Origin: Aegilops tauschii subsp. strangulata
Lineage: Eukaryota > Streptophyta > Magnoliopsida > Poales > Poaceae
Assembly (NCBI RefSeq): GCF_002575655.3
Contig: NC_053035.3
Span: 377,371,792-377,435,791 of the forward strand
Reading direction: 5' to 3'
Length of the DNA: 64,000 nt
The notes beneath the pieces were generated by a model. That model saw only the letters and a list, made by a program, of their open reading frames with translations. It did not search any database and was not told where the DNA came from. A program made the translations under genes and the position numbers. Positions 19,880-31,711 of this stretch are shown here, piece after piece (position 1 is the stretch's first letter; each line of letters begins with the position of its first letter).

Positions 19880-22800
19880 ATGAAAGCCCTATTCTGAAAC
19901 ATTAGAGGTTTTGGCGCTAGGGGGCGCCGAGACCAAATTAGAGATGTTGTTCATGGTGATAATATTGACATAGTAGGGCTGGTCGAAACTTTCAAAGAAT
20001 CTTTCTCCCCTAATGAACTTTCTGCGATTGCGGGCATGGATAGGTTTGATTGGCATGCCCTGCCATCTTCTGGTCACTCGGGAGGGATTCTGATTGGTTC
20101 TAAACAGGATGTGTTTGATTTTGTGGCTTTTGATCATGGGATTTTCTGGGCAAGTATCGTCGTGTATCACAAGCCTCTTAACACTTTGTGGGAATTCATG
20201 GTTGTATATGGCCCAGCAGATGACTCGCTTGCCTCCCTTTTTCTGGACGAACTCTCTGCTAAGATCGAGGCTTGTACTATTCCGATCGTTATCGGAGGCG
20301 ATTTTAACCTTCTTTGCACCCCCTCGGATAAGAGTAACTTCAATTTCTCCTGGCCTTTGGCAAACACTTTCAATGATTTCATTAGCAACTGTGCAATTCG
20401 CGAGCTACCCAGGGTAGGGGCCCGTTTCACCTGGTCTAATCACCAGGCCATCTCGATCCGGTCGGTGCTGGACCAGGTGTTCATCTGCTCCAGGTGGGAC
20501 TCCTTATTTCCTCGTGCCTCCCTTTATGCTAAAGTCAATGTGGGCTCCGATTATACCCCACTCCTTCTTTATGCTGGGTTGCAGCAATCTAGGCCCTCCT
20601 CCCGCTTCTAGTTTGATGCTTCTTGGCTTCTTGTGGAGGGATTCGCAGATATGCTGGCTACTAAGATCGTTAACCTCTTAGCCTCCCAGACTCGCTCCTT
20701 TGGTCTTATGGATGACTGGCATAGATGCTCCTACGAGTTGCGTAAATTCCTTAGGGGTTGGTCATGTAATCATGATGCGGAGGAACGTAGGGCGAAGAAT
20801 GCGTTAGAGTCTCGGATTGTGGATCGTGAGCGGGCGGCTGACACCTTGGGCATCTCAGAAGCAGGTTGGTCTTTGCGTTATAACCTCGAAGCCGCCTTGA
20901 TGCAGTTGCATCAGCAAGCGGAAACTTATTGGTGCCAACGTGGCACTCTTAACTGGACTTTAAAAGGGGACTCTCCTACTGCCTACTTCTTTGCCATTGC
21001 CAATGGTTGCTACATTAACAGCCTTCTCATCAATGGTGTCCGGTCTTCGGACCAATCCCTAATCCTCTCTCATGTGGTCGAATTCTTCTCTTCTCTATTG
21101 GGGGCCAAGCTTGCTAGTGGCTTTTCTATCTCTCCCTCCCTGTGGGAGGATGCTATGAAAGTTTCGAACGAGGAAAATGAGGCCTTAATGATCCCCCTGT
21201 CAGATAAGGAAATTCGGGACATGGTTAATTCCGCCGATCCCAATGCTGCCTCCGGCCCTGATGGGTTCTCTATCCCCTTCTTCAAGAAAATCTGGCCGCA
21301 GTTGCGGTAGCTGGTCTGTCAAATCATCCAGGGTTTTTGTTTGGGCAATATTGACATCTCTCATATCAACTATGCGCTGGTCACCCTTATCCCTAAAATT
21401 AAAGGTGCTGAGCTAATTTCCCAGTTTAGGCCAATTGCGTTGATTAACAATTTTGCGAAGTTCCCGGCTAAAGGCTTTGCGACTCGCCTTTCCCATGTCG
21501 CTCATAGAACTATCAATCCTTTCCAATCTGCTTTCATTAAAGGGCGCTTTATTCTGGACGGGATCCTGTGCCTTCACAAGATAGTGCATGACCTCAAATC
21601 TCGTAAATCTAGAGCTGTTATCCACAAACTAGATTTTGAGAAGGCCTACAACTCAGTCAGTTGGCCTTTCTTGTGGAAGGTTCTCTTGACGAAAGGCTTC
21701 GACGACGCCTACGTCCATCGAATCATGCAGCTAGTCTCGGGGGGCCACACTGCGATCTCTGTTAATGGTCATGTCAGTAATTTCTTTGCCAACGGCAGGG
21801 TGACCCTGCGTCCCCCGTTTTGTTTAACTTCGTCGCCGAAGCCTTCTCCCATATCTTATCTAGGGCTGCCCATCACGGTCATATATCTCCGGTTGTGTCT
21901 CATCTAATTCCGGACGGTGTTACCCACCTTCAATACGCCGATGACACTATCATTATGGTGTAATTGAACGATTCTTGCATTGCCCACCTTAAGTTCATTC
22001 TCCTCTGCTTTGAGGCCTTGTCGGGGCTCAAAATTAACTTCTCTAAGAGCAAGGTAATTTTCACCGGCGTTGATGACAATGAGGCTTTGAGGGTGGCGCG
22101 CCTCCTCAATTGTAAGCTTGGCCCCTTTCCCTTTAAATACCTGGGCCTCCCTATCTCGCGCGGATATGCTTCATTCGAAAGACTTTGCCCCTGCTGTGTC
22201 TAAGGTGGGTAATAGGGTGCTCCCCTGGCGTGGCAGGTATAATTCTGATGCTGGGAAAGTGGCTTTGATCAATGCCTGCTTATCTTCCTTCCTATGTTCC
22301 TAATGGGCTTTTACCTCCTCTCGGCTGGGATCCATGCGGGCTTTGATAAGCATAGAGGTGCGTTCTATTGGAATGCAGTGGATAATAGGCGCAAATATAG
22401 GCTTGTTAAGTGGCAACTCATGTGTAGGCCAAAAAACCTTGGGCGGCTGGGCATCATTAACACTTCCGTCATGAACAAATGCCTGTTAGTCAAATGGTGG
22501 TGGAAGATCATGTCTAGTGGGGCCGATTCTTTATGGTATTCTATCCTCAAAGCCAAGTACTTCCCTCACTCTAGCCCGGTGTTTGCGTTGGCTCGGCGTG
22601 GATCGCAATTCTGGAAGGATCTTATTTGGGTCCGCCCGCTTTTCCTCGAGCATGTTAAATTCATTGTAGGAGATAGTTCCTCGGTTCGTTTTTGGCTTGA
22701 TTGGTGGTGCGGAGACTCACCTCTCTCTGTGAGCTTCCCTAACCTTTTTTCTTATTGTTCTAACCCGAATATCTCCATCACGGAGCTGCCGGCTAATAAC

Positions 22801-23056
22801 TGGGACCTAGCCTTCCGTTGTACCCTTTCTCCTGAAGAGTTGGAAGACTGGCAAACTCTCTCTGCCTTATTCCCCACGCTCTCGGAGGTTCCGGATTCGG
22901 TGGTTTGGCCTCTCACTGCCTCTGGCTGCTTCTCGGTCAAGTCTCTGTACTCTAAGCTTATTGGTGGCTCCCCTACAAATAGATTCTCTAATATCTGGCT
23001 GGCACGTGTGCCACCGAAGATCAAAATCTTCCTCTGGCAAGCTTTCAGAGGGCGCC
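19880..23056 (+). pseudogene. LINE ORF2: endonuclease and reverse transcriptase, cut by LTR element B
   Basis: It starts MKALF, then a TGA (19895-19897) where NIRGFG normally follows Trp. The apurinic-type endonuclease follows (LVET, VVYGPA, IGGDFNL, RFTWSN, LDQVF), but its closing SDH motif reads SDY (20546-20554). In-frame stops occur at 20609-20611 and 21308-21310. The reverse transcriptase has SGPDGF, FRPIALIN, FQSAFIKGR, LDFEKAYNSV and the catalytic YADD at 21934-21945, with a frameshift near 21797 and a stop at 21961-21963. The zf-RVT region (FDKHRGAFYWN, KIKIFLWQAFRGRLS) is open from 22294 until element B inserted at 23056. Its function in the family is target-primed reverse transcription. 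Confidence 0.9.
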
Positions 23057-23530
23057 TGTCGATGTCAAGACCGACGGATCTCGGGTAGGGGGTCCCAAAC
23101 TGTGCGTCTAAGGCGGATGGTAACAGGAGGCGGGGGACACAAAGTTTACCCAGGTTCGGGCCCTCTCGATGGAGGTAATACCCTACTTCCTGCTTGATTG
23201 ATCTTGATGATATGAGTATTACAAGAGTTGATCTACCACGAGATCGTAGAGGCTAAACCCTAGAAGCTAGCCTATGATTATGATTGTTGTTCTTGTCCTA
23301 CGGACTAAACCCTCCGGTTTATATAGACACCGGAGGGGGCTAGGGTTACACAGAGTCGGTTACAAGGGAGGAGATCTACATATCTGAATCGCCAAGCTTG
23401 CCGTCCACGCAAAGGAGAGTCCCATCCGGACACAAGATGAAGTCTTCAATCTTGTATCTTCATAGTCCAACAGCCCGTCCAAAGCATATAGTCCGGCAGT
23501 CCGTGGACCCCCTAATCCAGGACTCCCTCA
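23057..23530 (-). repeat. 3' LTR of element B (474 bp)
   Basis: On the + strand it begins TGTCGATGTCAAGACCGACG and ends CCAGGACTCCCTCA. A TATA-containing CCGGTTTATATAGACACC lies near 23313-23330. Confidence 0.9.
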
Positions 23531-24082
23531 GTAGCCCCTCAACCAGGCTTCAATGACCATGAGTCCGGCGCGCAGATTGTCTTCGGCATTGCAAGGCGGG
23601 TTCCTCCTCCGAATACTCCATAGAATATTTTGAACACAAGGATCGTGTCCGGCTCTGCAAAACAAATTCCACATACCACCGCAGAGAATATAATATTCCA
23701 CAAATCTAATCTATTGACAATTTTCATAGTGTGACATCGCGCCATGGCCCGGTCATTATTCGAACCATTTTTCTCAACCAGCTACTGCACATATTGCGAG
23801 GCGGTTTTCCTGGCACGTCTTGTCGAAGCAGAGATTGTGTCCCCTTATCATGGGATTCTCATCAATACGGGTGTGGGTAACCCAACCGCGCCATCAATCA
23901 CGGCGCTAGGGGAATAAGCGAGTTCACCAGGCAAGTGGGGAGGCGCACAGTTTCTACCGCCCTTATAAAGGGACGAGGACTCCTCTTTTTCACCCACGCC
24001 TTCTTCTTCCCTGCCCATCTATTCTCGCGCACTCGAGCTCCAGCGCCCAAGTTCGCATTTTCTCCGCAAAACCACTCCAAAC

Positions 24083-27000
24083 ATGTCCGGAGCGGGAGGC
24101 AAGTGGATGGTCTCCTCCGTGACGGAGGAGAACATTACGAAGCTCCGGGAAGCCGGATACCTGGCCGCAGACATCGCGCACCGGCTCCCAGAGGCGGGGC
24201 ATATCGTCCCTACTCCAGAACCCCACGAGAGGGTTGTATTCCTTACCCACTTCATCCGCGGGCTGGGATTTCCCCTCCACCCATTTGTTCGCGGGCTCAT
24301 GTTCTACTACGGGCTGGACTTTCATGATCTGGCCCCCAATTTCATCCTCAACATCTCGGCGTTTATCGTCATGTGCGAGGCCTTCCTCCGCATCAAGCCC
24401 CACTTCGGTCTGTGGCTGAAGACCTTCAACGTGAAACCGAAGGTGGTGGTTGGCCAGCAAAGCGGAGTGCGGAGGCGCTATGGTGGGCAAAATGCCCAAC
24501 GTCACCTGGCTCGAAGGCTCGTATGTGGAGACCGTGAAGGGGTGGCAATCGGGGTGGTTCTACATCACCGAGTCGCGCGACACCAACTGGGTGGCGGCCC
24601 CCGAATTTAGATCCGGCATCCCCATGCGGCTCACATCCTGGAAAGAGAAGGGCCTATCCTGGGGCTCATCGGTGGAGCTGACCGGACTCGAGAACTGTGT
24701 TAAAAACATGATAAGCAAGAAAATCAAGCTTGTCAATGTGGTCCAGGTCATGCTCTTCCGCCGGATCCTCCCGTGTCAAAGACGGGCATTCAATATGTGG
24801 GAGTTCGACCCGGCTAAGCACCAGACGCTGCGAGAGCTTTTTGACACGACGCATCAAGACATCTGGAAGGTGCTGTTCAAGTCCGCCGAGGTACCTCCTC
24901 CCCTTACCGAGGATCGCGAACTCAGCGCAAAGCGCCCTGCCAATCAGGAAAGCTCCTTTCCCCAGTATAATCATGTGAGGGATCTGAGCCTCCACGCCAA
25001 TTAACAGGACTGGGTCGCGACAACGGAGCGGATTGATTGTCCGGCCCCACTGCCCGAAGATCCAGCAAGGGCTCTCCTGACGGAGATGCTGGTTCCGGCG
25101 CCCTATGAGGCGCCGGAGAAGAAGGCCAAGAAGAAGGCCGCGGGGACCAGGAAAGGTCTCCAGCGCAAGGTTGTATTGGACTCATCATCCGATAACACCG
25201 AGGCGACCTCCTCCCACAAAAACGAGGAGGAGGAAGAGGAAAGTTCTCCCCCCCTAGCCGGGGGAGACAAGAAAAGGAAGGCCGCCCCATCTGGGGAGGC
25301 CGAAGGGTCCAAGAAGGGAAGGACCCTCCTTCCGGACTGCTCCACAGCGGCCGCTTTCAGCAACGAGGAGTGGTTACCCAGGGACAAGCCCTTGGCGAAG
25401 TCGTAAGTATCCGGATACCATAATAGTTCTGGTAAATTTCGTTTTATTGCTTCTTATCATGCCAAACATGATCATGTAGTCCATCCAAAGCCCATATCGA
25501 CGTATCCTCTTCGGATGGATCTTTGGGCCCGTCGGTGATGAACAGCGATTTGCTCCCGACAGCCACCTCCCCCCGGCCCATGGAAGACACTGAGGTGCTG
25601 TCTCAGAGGATACCGAACCAATGGGAGATAGTTCTGGAGGCGCCCCAAGGCGACATTCCAGGTGCCGGGCGCGTGGGGGGTAAGACTCCCACGGGTTCTG
25701 ATGACGGGGGCCGCAGCAAGTTTGGCCCTTAGCCGGATACTGCGCCGGAACCTCCAGTGGTTCCAGATTCTGACAGGCGACCCCTCGCTAAGGGGGGGGG
25801 GGGCGAGCCGTCTGTACCGATGGCCTCTGTCCAACCAGAGGCATCGGACAACTTGCTGGAAGCGCTTCACGGCGCTTCCATTGACGAAGAGCACCGCGCC
25901 ATCATGAGTGCGGTGGTCGAGAAAGTTCGGTCCGCCAAAAGCGGATTGACCGAAGCCTGTGCCAGCCTCCTAACAGGCTTTGAGGTAAGTAATCAAATTA
26001 TGAGAAAATATCACAACATAGACAGTAGCCTCTGATGCTCTGTTTGGTGTTCGGAAAGAAAGGCCGAACAGAGGATCAAATAACAATCGCAGGAGTCTAA
26101 TTAGAATATGTCTATGTGAATAAGCAGGCTTCGCTGATGGCCGCTGCCGCTCGTATTGCGGAGGTCGCCGGACTGAAGCGGGACCTTGAGCGGTCCGAGG
26201 AAGAGCTCGGCCTTACCAAGAGGCAGCTCGAAGAGAACAAAGGTAAGTGATACCCCGTTTTTATATTGATAAAGATAAAGTGGTTTGTAGATCATAGGAT
26301 CATCATGAATTTTGATAGGGGCCACGGCCGAAGTGGCGGCCCTGCAGAAGGCGTTGTCTGAGGCCGAAGGCAGAGCGGCCAAGGAGCGCATCGAGCGCGA
26401 AAAGCAAGAGGCCCGGGTCAGCGAGGTCCAGCAAGAGCTCCAGGATTTCGTCAAGAAATACGACTCCTTGGAGCGCGACTCTAAGACGCAGGGGTACGAG
26501 CTTGCGAAGGCCCTCGAGAACGCACAAAATGCCAAGGCCGAAGCCCAAAAGGCCCTCTAGGAGATTCAGTCGGTCAAGAAGATAGCGGCGGGTAAGGCAT
26601 TCATTATGCAAAGCAAGCATGTGAAGGAAACTTTCCTTTTACTTACCCGAATTCGGAGCTCTCCAGGAGCGTTCGCAGATCTGCCCCGTAGCGTATCGGA
26701 TGCCGCAGAGTTCTACCGGGCCGAGGAAGGGAGCTCGACGGAGAAGTTGTTCTGGTCTCAGTATACTGGGACCGAACATCCGATGCCCTTGAGCGACCAG
26801 CTGAAGCAACCGGTCGAGCTTCACAAGGCGGCCGAACTGGCCATGAAGGGTCTCATAGTCCGAATGTGGCCTGGCGAGCCCCTGCCCGGCAGCTACTTCG
26901 GCCTGGTAAAGCGCCATGTGAATGCCTGCCCACAGCTCGAAGTCATAAAGCGGTCCGTCTGCATTGAAGGTGCACGCAAGGCCTTTGCCCGTGCGAAAGT

Positions 27001-27151
27001 GCACTGGGCAAAGATGGATGCCGAAAAGCTGGTGAAGGAGGGGCCACCGGAGGGCAAGGAGCATCGCCACCCCGAAAAGTATTATGACAGTGTCCTGAAG
27101 GGTGCCCGCCTTGTGGTGGAGGAATGTGCTAAGGATGTAATATTTGAATGA
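24083..27151 (+). pseudogene. Antisense 'putative gypsy type transposon' gene of element B, multi-exon
   Basis: Exon 1 starts MSGAGGKWMVSSVTEENI and carries the PF04195-type block RGLGFPLHPFVRGLMFYYG, LDFHDLAPN and LRIKPHFGLW. A shift near 24450 moves the frame to ECGGAMVGKMPNVTW. Later segments are the acidic/Lys-rich region EKKAKKKAAG...NEEEEEES (25086-25406), a segment ending LLTGFE before a GTAAGT donor (25984), a coiled-coil region (AEVAALQKALSEAEGRAAKE) and a C-terminal region (26606-27151) ending ECAKDVIFE. A TAG at about 26558 breaks the coiled-coil exon. It is better preserved than the copy in element A and converges with gag-protease at 28095. Function unknown. Confidence 0.7.
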
Positions 27152-28094
27152 ATGTACTCATGTGATCCTGTAATATGAAACGAGTTCATGTGCGCTATGT
27201 AACACTTGTTAATTTAAAATATTACCTTATGTGCGGCCGTTTATAAAATCTGAGAGTTGGCCAGTCGTCGGCTTCTGCCCCCATGTAACTAGTACTGAGG
27301 TGTTCGGGATAAACCTGATCACTCTTTATCCCAGTTTTGGGTCCTTCGAAGGAGGTGTTCAGCACAACGAACCAGGCAATCAGACTATAAAGCTTTATCA
27401 CTCTCACTTGGCCATAGAAGTCTACAATTTTAAATTTTGGCGAAGCCCCTAGTATTCGGAAGGCCGAACTTGGGGCGCTATGTACGCCTAAATCGGACAA
27501 GGCCGACTCCTCGCCCGAAGCGGAAAAAGTCTTTAAGGATTTGAGACCTCTCGAACCGCGACCATCTCTCGCCGCATCATGACAGTCAGTTTTCGGCTTT
27601 CTCTACTGAGGTGCTCGCCCAAAAGAACCCGGTCACAATCGCAGTAGTTCTCCCAATGCTACCTTAGCCGATATAGCGGAACGTAAGGTACCAAAACATG
27701 GGAGCCGGGCAAACCCAACTATTGACCCAAGACATGATTCGGAGCTGATGCATATAATGCTATAAGTTCGGGGTGCCGCACTGTCGAAAGTGTTCGGACT
27801 TTTCATGCTGTGTTATGGGGTACACTGAAGCCCCTGGCGCACTGGACGTATCAGAATGTACGGGTGCAATTTGTCGTAAATAAACAGACAAGGAAAAAAG
27901 ATGAAGAAATGTAATAATAAGCTAACACTGTATATTATTATTTAAATGATACGTCAAAGCGTATGTGTACAAGTAGTGCAATAAGCGAAAAATAGGACTA
28001 TTTGACATGTCCTATCCAAGGGCAAGCTGCGTGTGGGTATGCAAAACAGGTATAGCGATCGTTATCAGAGACCACCTAGGGATTCCCTTGTACG
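27152..28094. other. Non-coding middle of element B
   Basis: Lies between the convergent genes. It is an inverted homologue of 11805-13043 in element A (shared words around TCTGAGAGTTGGCCAGTCGTC). No supported ORF. Confidence 0.6.
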
Positions 28095-29534
28095 TCAAAG
28101 CTTCTTGCTTCCTTGGTGTTTCCTTCCCATGACGGGTCCGATAATCAGACGATCGGAGAGGGCCTTCAGAGAATAGGGGCCTGAAAGGAAGAAAATGTTA
28201 AAGGTATACGGGTACTGAAGCAGTCGAGCCGCATTGTGGGCCGTGCCATAGCCGTGCCTCCGCATATGCCCATGGTATCTTGAGTGCGTAATTATGTACG
28301 CGCGGCGCAAATTTCGCCGCTTGACTGGGACTGGGATGGAGGCCGAATTGCTAGGCGAGCTCTGAACGTGCCTGGTGATCCTGTTGCAGGGTACTTTGGA
28401 CTCGCTTGAAGGTGTCCGGGGGCTTTTCGCCGAATTGGCGGTTTGCCTCAGAAGGCTGCTTTGCACTCCTGCTATAAGGGCAGCGGTGTGCTCCTCCGTA
28501 CGGAGCGAGCGTTCTGTGTTTCCATTAACTGTTATAACCCCGCGAGGTCCTGGCATTTTGAGCTTGAGGTATGCATAATGCGGTACCGCGTTGAATCTGG
28601 CGAATGCGGTTCGTCCGAGCAGTGCGTGATAGCCACTGCGGAAGGGGACGATATCGAAGATTAACTCCTCGCTTCGGAAGTTGTCCGGAGATCCGAAGAC
28701 CACTTCCAGTGTGATTGAGCCCGTGCAACAGGCCTCTACACCTGGTATGACACCTTTAAAGGTGGTTTTTGTGGGTTTGATCCTTGAGGGGTCTATACCC
28801 ATTTTGCGCACTGTATCCTGATAGAGCAGGTTCAGGCTGGTGCCACCATCCATAAGGACTCGAGTGAGGTGAAATCCGTCAATGATGGGGTCAAGGACCA
28901 ATGCGGCAGAACCGCCATGACGGATACTGGTGGGGTGGTCCCTGCGATCGAATGTGATCGGACAAGAAGACCATGGGTTGAACTTAGGGGCAACTGGCTC
29001 CATCGCATAGACGTCCCTTAGTGCACGCTTCCGTTCCCGCTTGGGAATATGGGTTGCGTATATCATGTTCACCATTTTCACTTGGGGAGGAAATTTCTTT
29101 TGTCCTCCTGTGTTCGGCGGCCGGGGCTCCTCCTCGTCGTCACTATGCAGCCCCTTTTCCTTGTTTTCGGCATTCAACTTGCCGGCCTGTTTGAACACCC
29201 AGCATTCTCTGTTGGTGTGGTTGGCTGGTTTATCGGGGGTGCCGTGAATTTGACACGAGCGATCGAGTATGCGGTCCAAACTGGACGGGCCCGGATTGCT
29301 TCTTTTGAACGGCTTTTTCCGCTGACCGGATTTAGAGCCACTGAATCCAGCATTAACTACCGTGTCTTTGGCGTTGTCGTCGTTGTTGCGGCGCTTGTGT
29401 CTGTTGCGACGCGGCCTTCCGCTGCTCTCTTTGGCATCTGAATTGCCAGGGTTTCTTGATGTGTTGTTGCTGCGAGCCAGCCAACTGTCCCCGCCCGCAC
29501 AAAAGCGGGTCATGAGTGTCATGAGGGATGCCAT
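28095..29534 (-). CDS. Gag C-terminus plus retropepsin-like protease, element B
   Basis: An open frame of 479 codons. It has the same layout as element A: a basic Asn-rich region (RRNRHKRRNN), a hydrophilic spacer, the DGG-type protease motif LMDGGTSLNLLYQDTVRKMG and the closing GYHALLGRTAFARF. About 100 residues after the protease are poorly conserved with element A and may not be genuine coding sequence. No reverse transcriptase follows. It is separated from the gag frame (29519-31663) by a single-base shift in an A-run near 29643. Confidence 0.75.
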   Translation of the reverse strand: MASLMTLMTRFCAGGDSWLARSNNTSRNPGNSDAKESSGRPRRNRHKRRNNDDNAKDTVVNAGFSGSKSGQRKKPFKRSNPGPSSLDRILDRSCQIHGTPDKPANHTNRECWVFKQAGKLNAENKEKGLHSDDEEEPRPPNTGGQKKFPPQVKMVNMIYATHIPKRERKRALRDVYAMEPVAPKFNPWSSCPITFDRRDHPTSIRHGGSAALVLDPIIDGFHLTRVLMDGGTSLNLLYQDTVRKMGIDPSRIKPTKTTFKGVIPGVEACCTGSITLEVVFGSPDNFRSEELIFDIVPFRSGYHALLGRTAFARFNAVPHYAYLKLKMPGPRGVITVNGNTERSLRTEEHTAALIAGVQSSLLRQTANSAKSPRTPSSESKVPCNRITRHVQSSPSNSASIPVPVKRRNLRRAYIITHSRYHGHMRRHGYGTAHNAARLLQYPYTFNIFFLSGPYSLKALSDRLIIGPVMGRKHQGSKKL

Positions 29535-31663
29535 GGACTTCGGCTTCTCTTGGCAGAGGTGTCGGGCGAGCCACTCGTCGCGGATGTTATGCTTAAATGC
29601 CGGTAAGGCGTCGGCATCCGGACAGTCGACAATTTGGTTCTTTTAGTTAGGAACTGAGTCCAGAATTTCCTGGCTGATTCCCCCGGCTGTTGGGTTATGT
29701 GACTCAAGTCATCGGCATCCGGTGGTCGCACATAAGTGCCCTGGAAGTTGTCAAGGAATGCGTCTTCCAAATTCTCCCAACTGCCAATGGAGTTTGCCGG
29801 CAGGCTATTCAGCCAATGCCGAGCCGGCCCTTTGAGTTTTAGTGGGAGGTACTTGATGGCATGTAGATCGTCACCGCGGGCCATGTGGATGTGGAGGAGG
29901 AAATCTTCAATCCATACTGCGGGGTCTGTTGTACCATCATATGATTCAATGTTCACGGGTTTAAAACCTTCTGGGAATTCGTGATCCATTACTTCGTCGG
30001 TGAAGCATAGGGGGTGTGCGGCGCCTCTGTGCCGGGCTATGTCGCGACGCAGTTCATACGAGTCTTGTCTGCTGTATTCGGCCCTGCCGGATTTGCTTTT
30101 AGTATATCCGGCGTGACGATCGTCGTCACGCGTTGGGGCGCGCCCCCGTGATCCGTAGATCGATCTTGCATGTCCTGCTTTGTTTTCCAATACGTCTCGC
30201 AGGTCCTGCGTGTTACCCCGGGACTTGGTAGTTTTGTTTAACTGGCGACGGGGTGCGGGCTGGACTTCGGTCTGATATGCCGCTTTGTCTCGGCCACGAG
30301 GTGGCCGGTCAGCCGCATCATACGCTGAAAGCGTAGGTTTTAATGCTTCCTCCTCGAGTTGGGGTAGCAACCTGCGCTTTGGGTAAGTTTTGGTTGGGCG
30401 CTCGAGTTCGTATTCCTCGGCCGCCAGGACCTCGGTCCATCTATCTGCTAGCAGATCTTGATCAGCTTGAAGCTGTTGTTGCTTTTTCTTCAGGCTTTTT
30501 GCTGTGGCTATAAGCCGGCGCTTGAAGTGCTCCTGTTCGATGGGATCCTCAGGTATGATAAATTCTTCGTCGCCGAGGCTCACCTCGTCTTTGGAGAGAG
30601 GCATATAATTGTCATCCTCTGATTCTCCGGCTGCTGCCTGTTCCTTAGGGCTAGCTTGCCCATCCTCCCGCTCGAAGCCTTGCGGGAGGGGAGTGTCTTC
30701 GTCTTCGGCACTATCCGCAACGTTATTGTCTCTTGTGCCAGTATGGCTTTTGCTATGGCAGGGCTTAGAGCGGCGCCGTTGACGCCGGTGCTTAGATTGC
30801 TTCTCGAGGGGATTATCCTCCGTTGCCTTATTGCCATCGGTTTCTTTCGGGGTGTCCACCATGTATATATCATATGATGAGGTGGCAGTCCAGCGCCCTG
30901 TGGGCGGTGGTTCCTGTTCTTCTCCTGCATCGTCGTCCATACTGTCGATGTCTTTGGAGCCGAAATCGAGCATGTCGGTTAAGTCGTCGACAGTGGCTAT
31001 TAAGTGGGTGGTGGGTGGGGAACGAATTTCTTCGTCGTCCGCTTCCCACTCGAGCCGGACATAGTTCGGCCAAGGGCCTCCTGACAAGGAGAGAGACCTT
31101 AATGAATTCAGCACGTCGCCCAGGGGCGAGTGCTGAAAGATATCCGCGGAGGAAAACTCCATGATCGGCGCCCAATCAGATTCGATAGGCATGGGCGCAG
31201 GCGGTTCGGATCCCGTGGCCGGGGACGAATCCAAGGGTCCGGCAACACAGGTCTCGTAGGAGGTGAAGTCAGTATTCGGCTCTATCGCCGCTGAGTGTGC
31301 GGCCTCCGTGGCGGGGTCCATCCACCCGTCCTCGGACGGCGCAATCTGCTTCGGATTGAGGGCCGGAGTAGCCACAGGTGTGATCTCCCGAACACCGTCC
31401 GACGGCAGAGCTAAGTCATGCTCGTCGTGACTGTGCGGCGCACCTGACATGGGCTCAAATCCGTTGAAGATCAAGTCTCCGCGGAGGTCGGCGGTATAGT
31501 TTAAGTTTCCAAACATGACCTGACGGCCAGGGGCGTAGCTCTCGATCTGCTCTAGATGGCCAAGCGAGTTGGCCCGCAGTACGAAGCCGCCGAATACGAA
31601 GATCAGTCCGGGGAGAAAAACCTCACCCTGGATCGCATCGTTGCCGATGATCGAAGGAGCCAT
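29519..31663 (-). CDS. Gag-like protein, element B (open, 714 codons)
   Basis: The start is chosen at MAPSIIGNDAIQGEVFLPG (31663) because the same start is seen in element A; an upstream ATG in the frame lies in the LTR. The N-terminal third is acidic, followed by a Lys/Arg-rich linker, a coiled-coil-like LKKKQQQLQADQDLLADRW, and near the end the gag capsid-like domain (PVNIESYDGTTDPAVWIED, HWLNSLPANSIGSWENLEDA, FLDNFQGTYVRPPDADDL). After FWTQFLTKR the frame leaves the homologous sequence. Element A has one more A in the adjacent A-run (TAACTAAAAAGAACC), so the last 35 or so residues are out of frame. It is the best gag copy in the window. Confidence 0.8.
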   Translation of the reverse strand: MAPSIIGNDAIQGEVFLPGLIFVFGGFVLRANSLGHLEQIESYAPGRQVMFGNLNYTADLRGDLIFNGFEPMSGAPHSHDEHDLALPSDGVREITPVATPALNPKQIAPSEDGWMDPATEAAHSAAIEPNTDFTSYETCVAGPLDSSPATGSEPPAPMPIESDWAPIMEFSSADIFQHSPLGDVLNSLRSLSLSGGPWPNYVRLEWEADDEEIRSPPTTHLIATVDDLTDMLDFGSKDIDSMDDDAGEEQEPPPTGRWTATSSYDIYMVDTPKETDGNKATEDNPLEKQSKHRRQRRRSKPCHSKSHTGTRDNNVADSAEDEDTPLPQGFEREDGQASPKEQAAAGESEDDNYMPLSKDEVSLGDEEFIIPEDPIEQEHFKRRLIATAKSLKKKQQQLQADQDLLADRWTEVLAAEEYELERPTKTYPKRRLLPQLEEEALKPTLSAYDAADRPPRGRDKAAYQTEVQPAPRRQLNKTTKSRGNTQDLRDVLENKAGHARSIYGSRGRAPTRDDDRHAGYTKSKSGRAEYSRQDSYELRRDIARHRGAAHPLCFTDEVMDHEFPEGFKPVNIESYDGTTDPAVWIEDFLLHIHMARGDDLHAIKYLPLKLKGPARHWLNSLPANSIGSWENLEDAFLDNFQGTYVRPPDADDLSHITQQPGESARKFWTQFLTKRTKLSTVRMPTPYRHLSITSATSGSPDTSAKRSRSPWHPS

Positions 31664-31711
31664 CAAGCCTTTATCGTGACGGCACAGTGGAACTCTCAAT
31701 GAAAGCACCAA

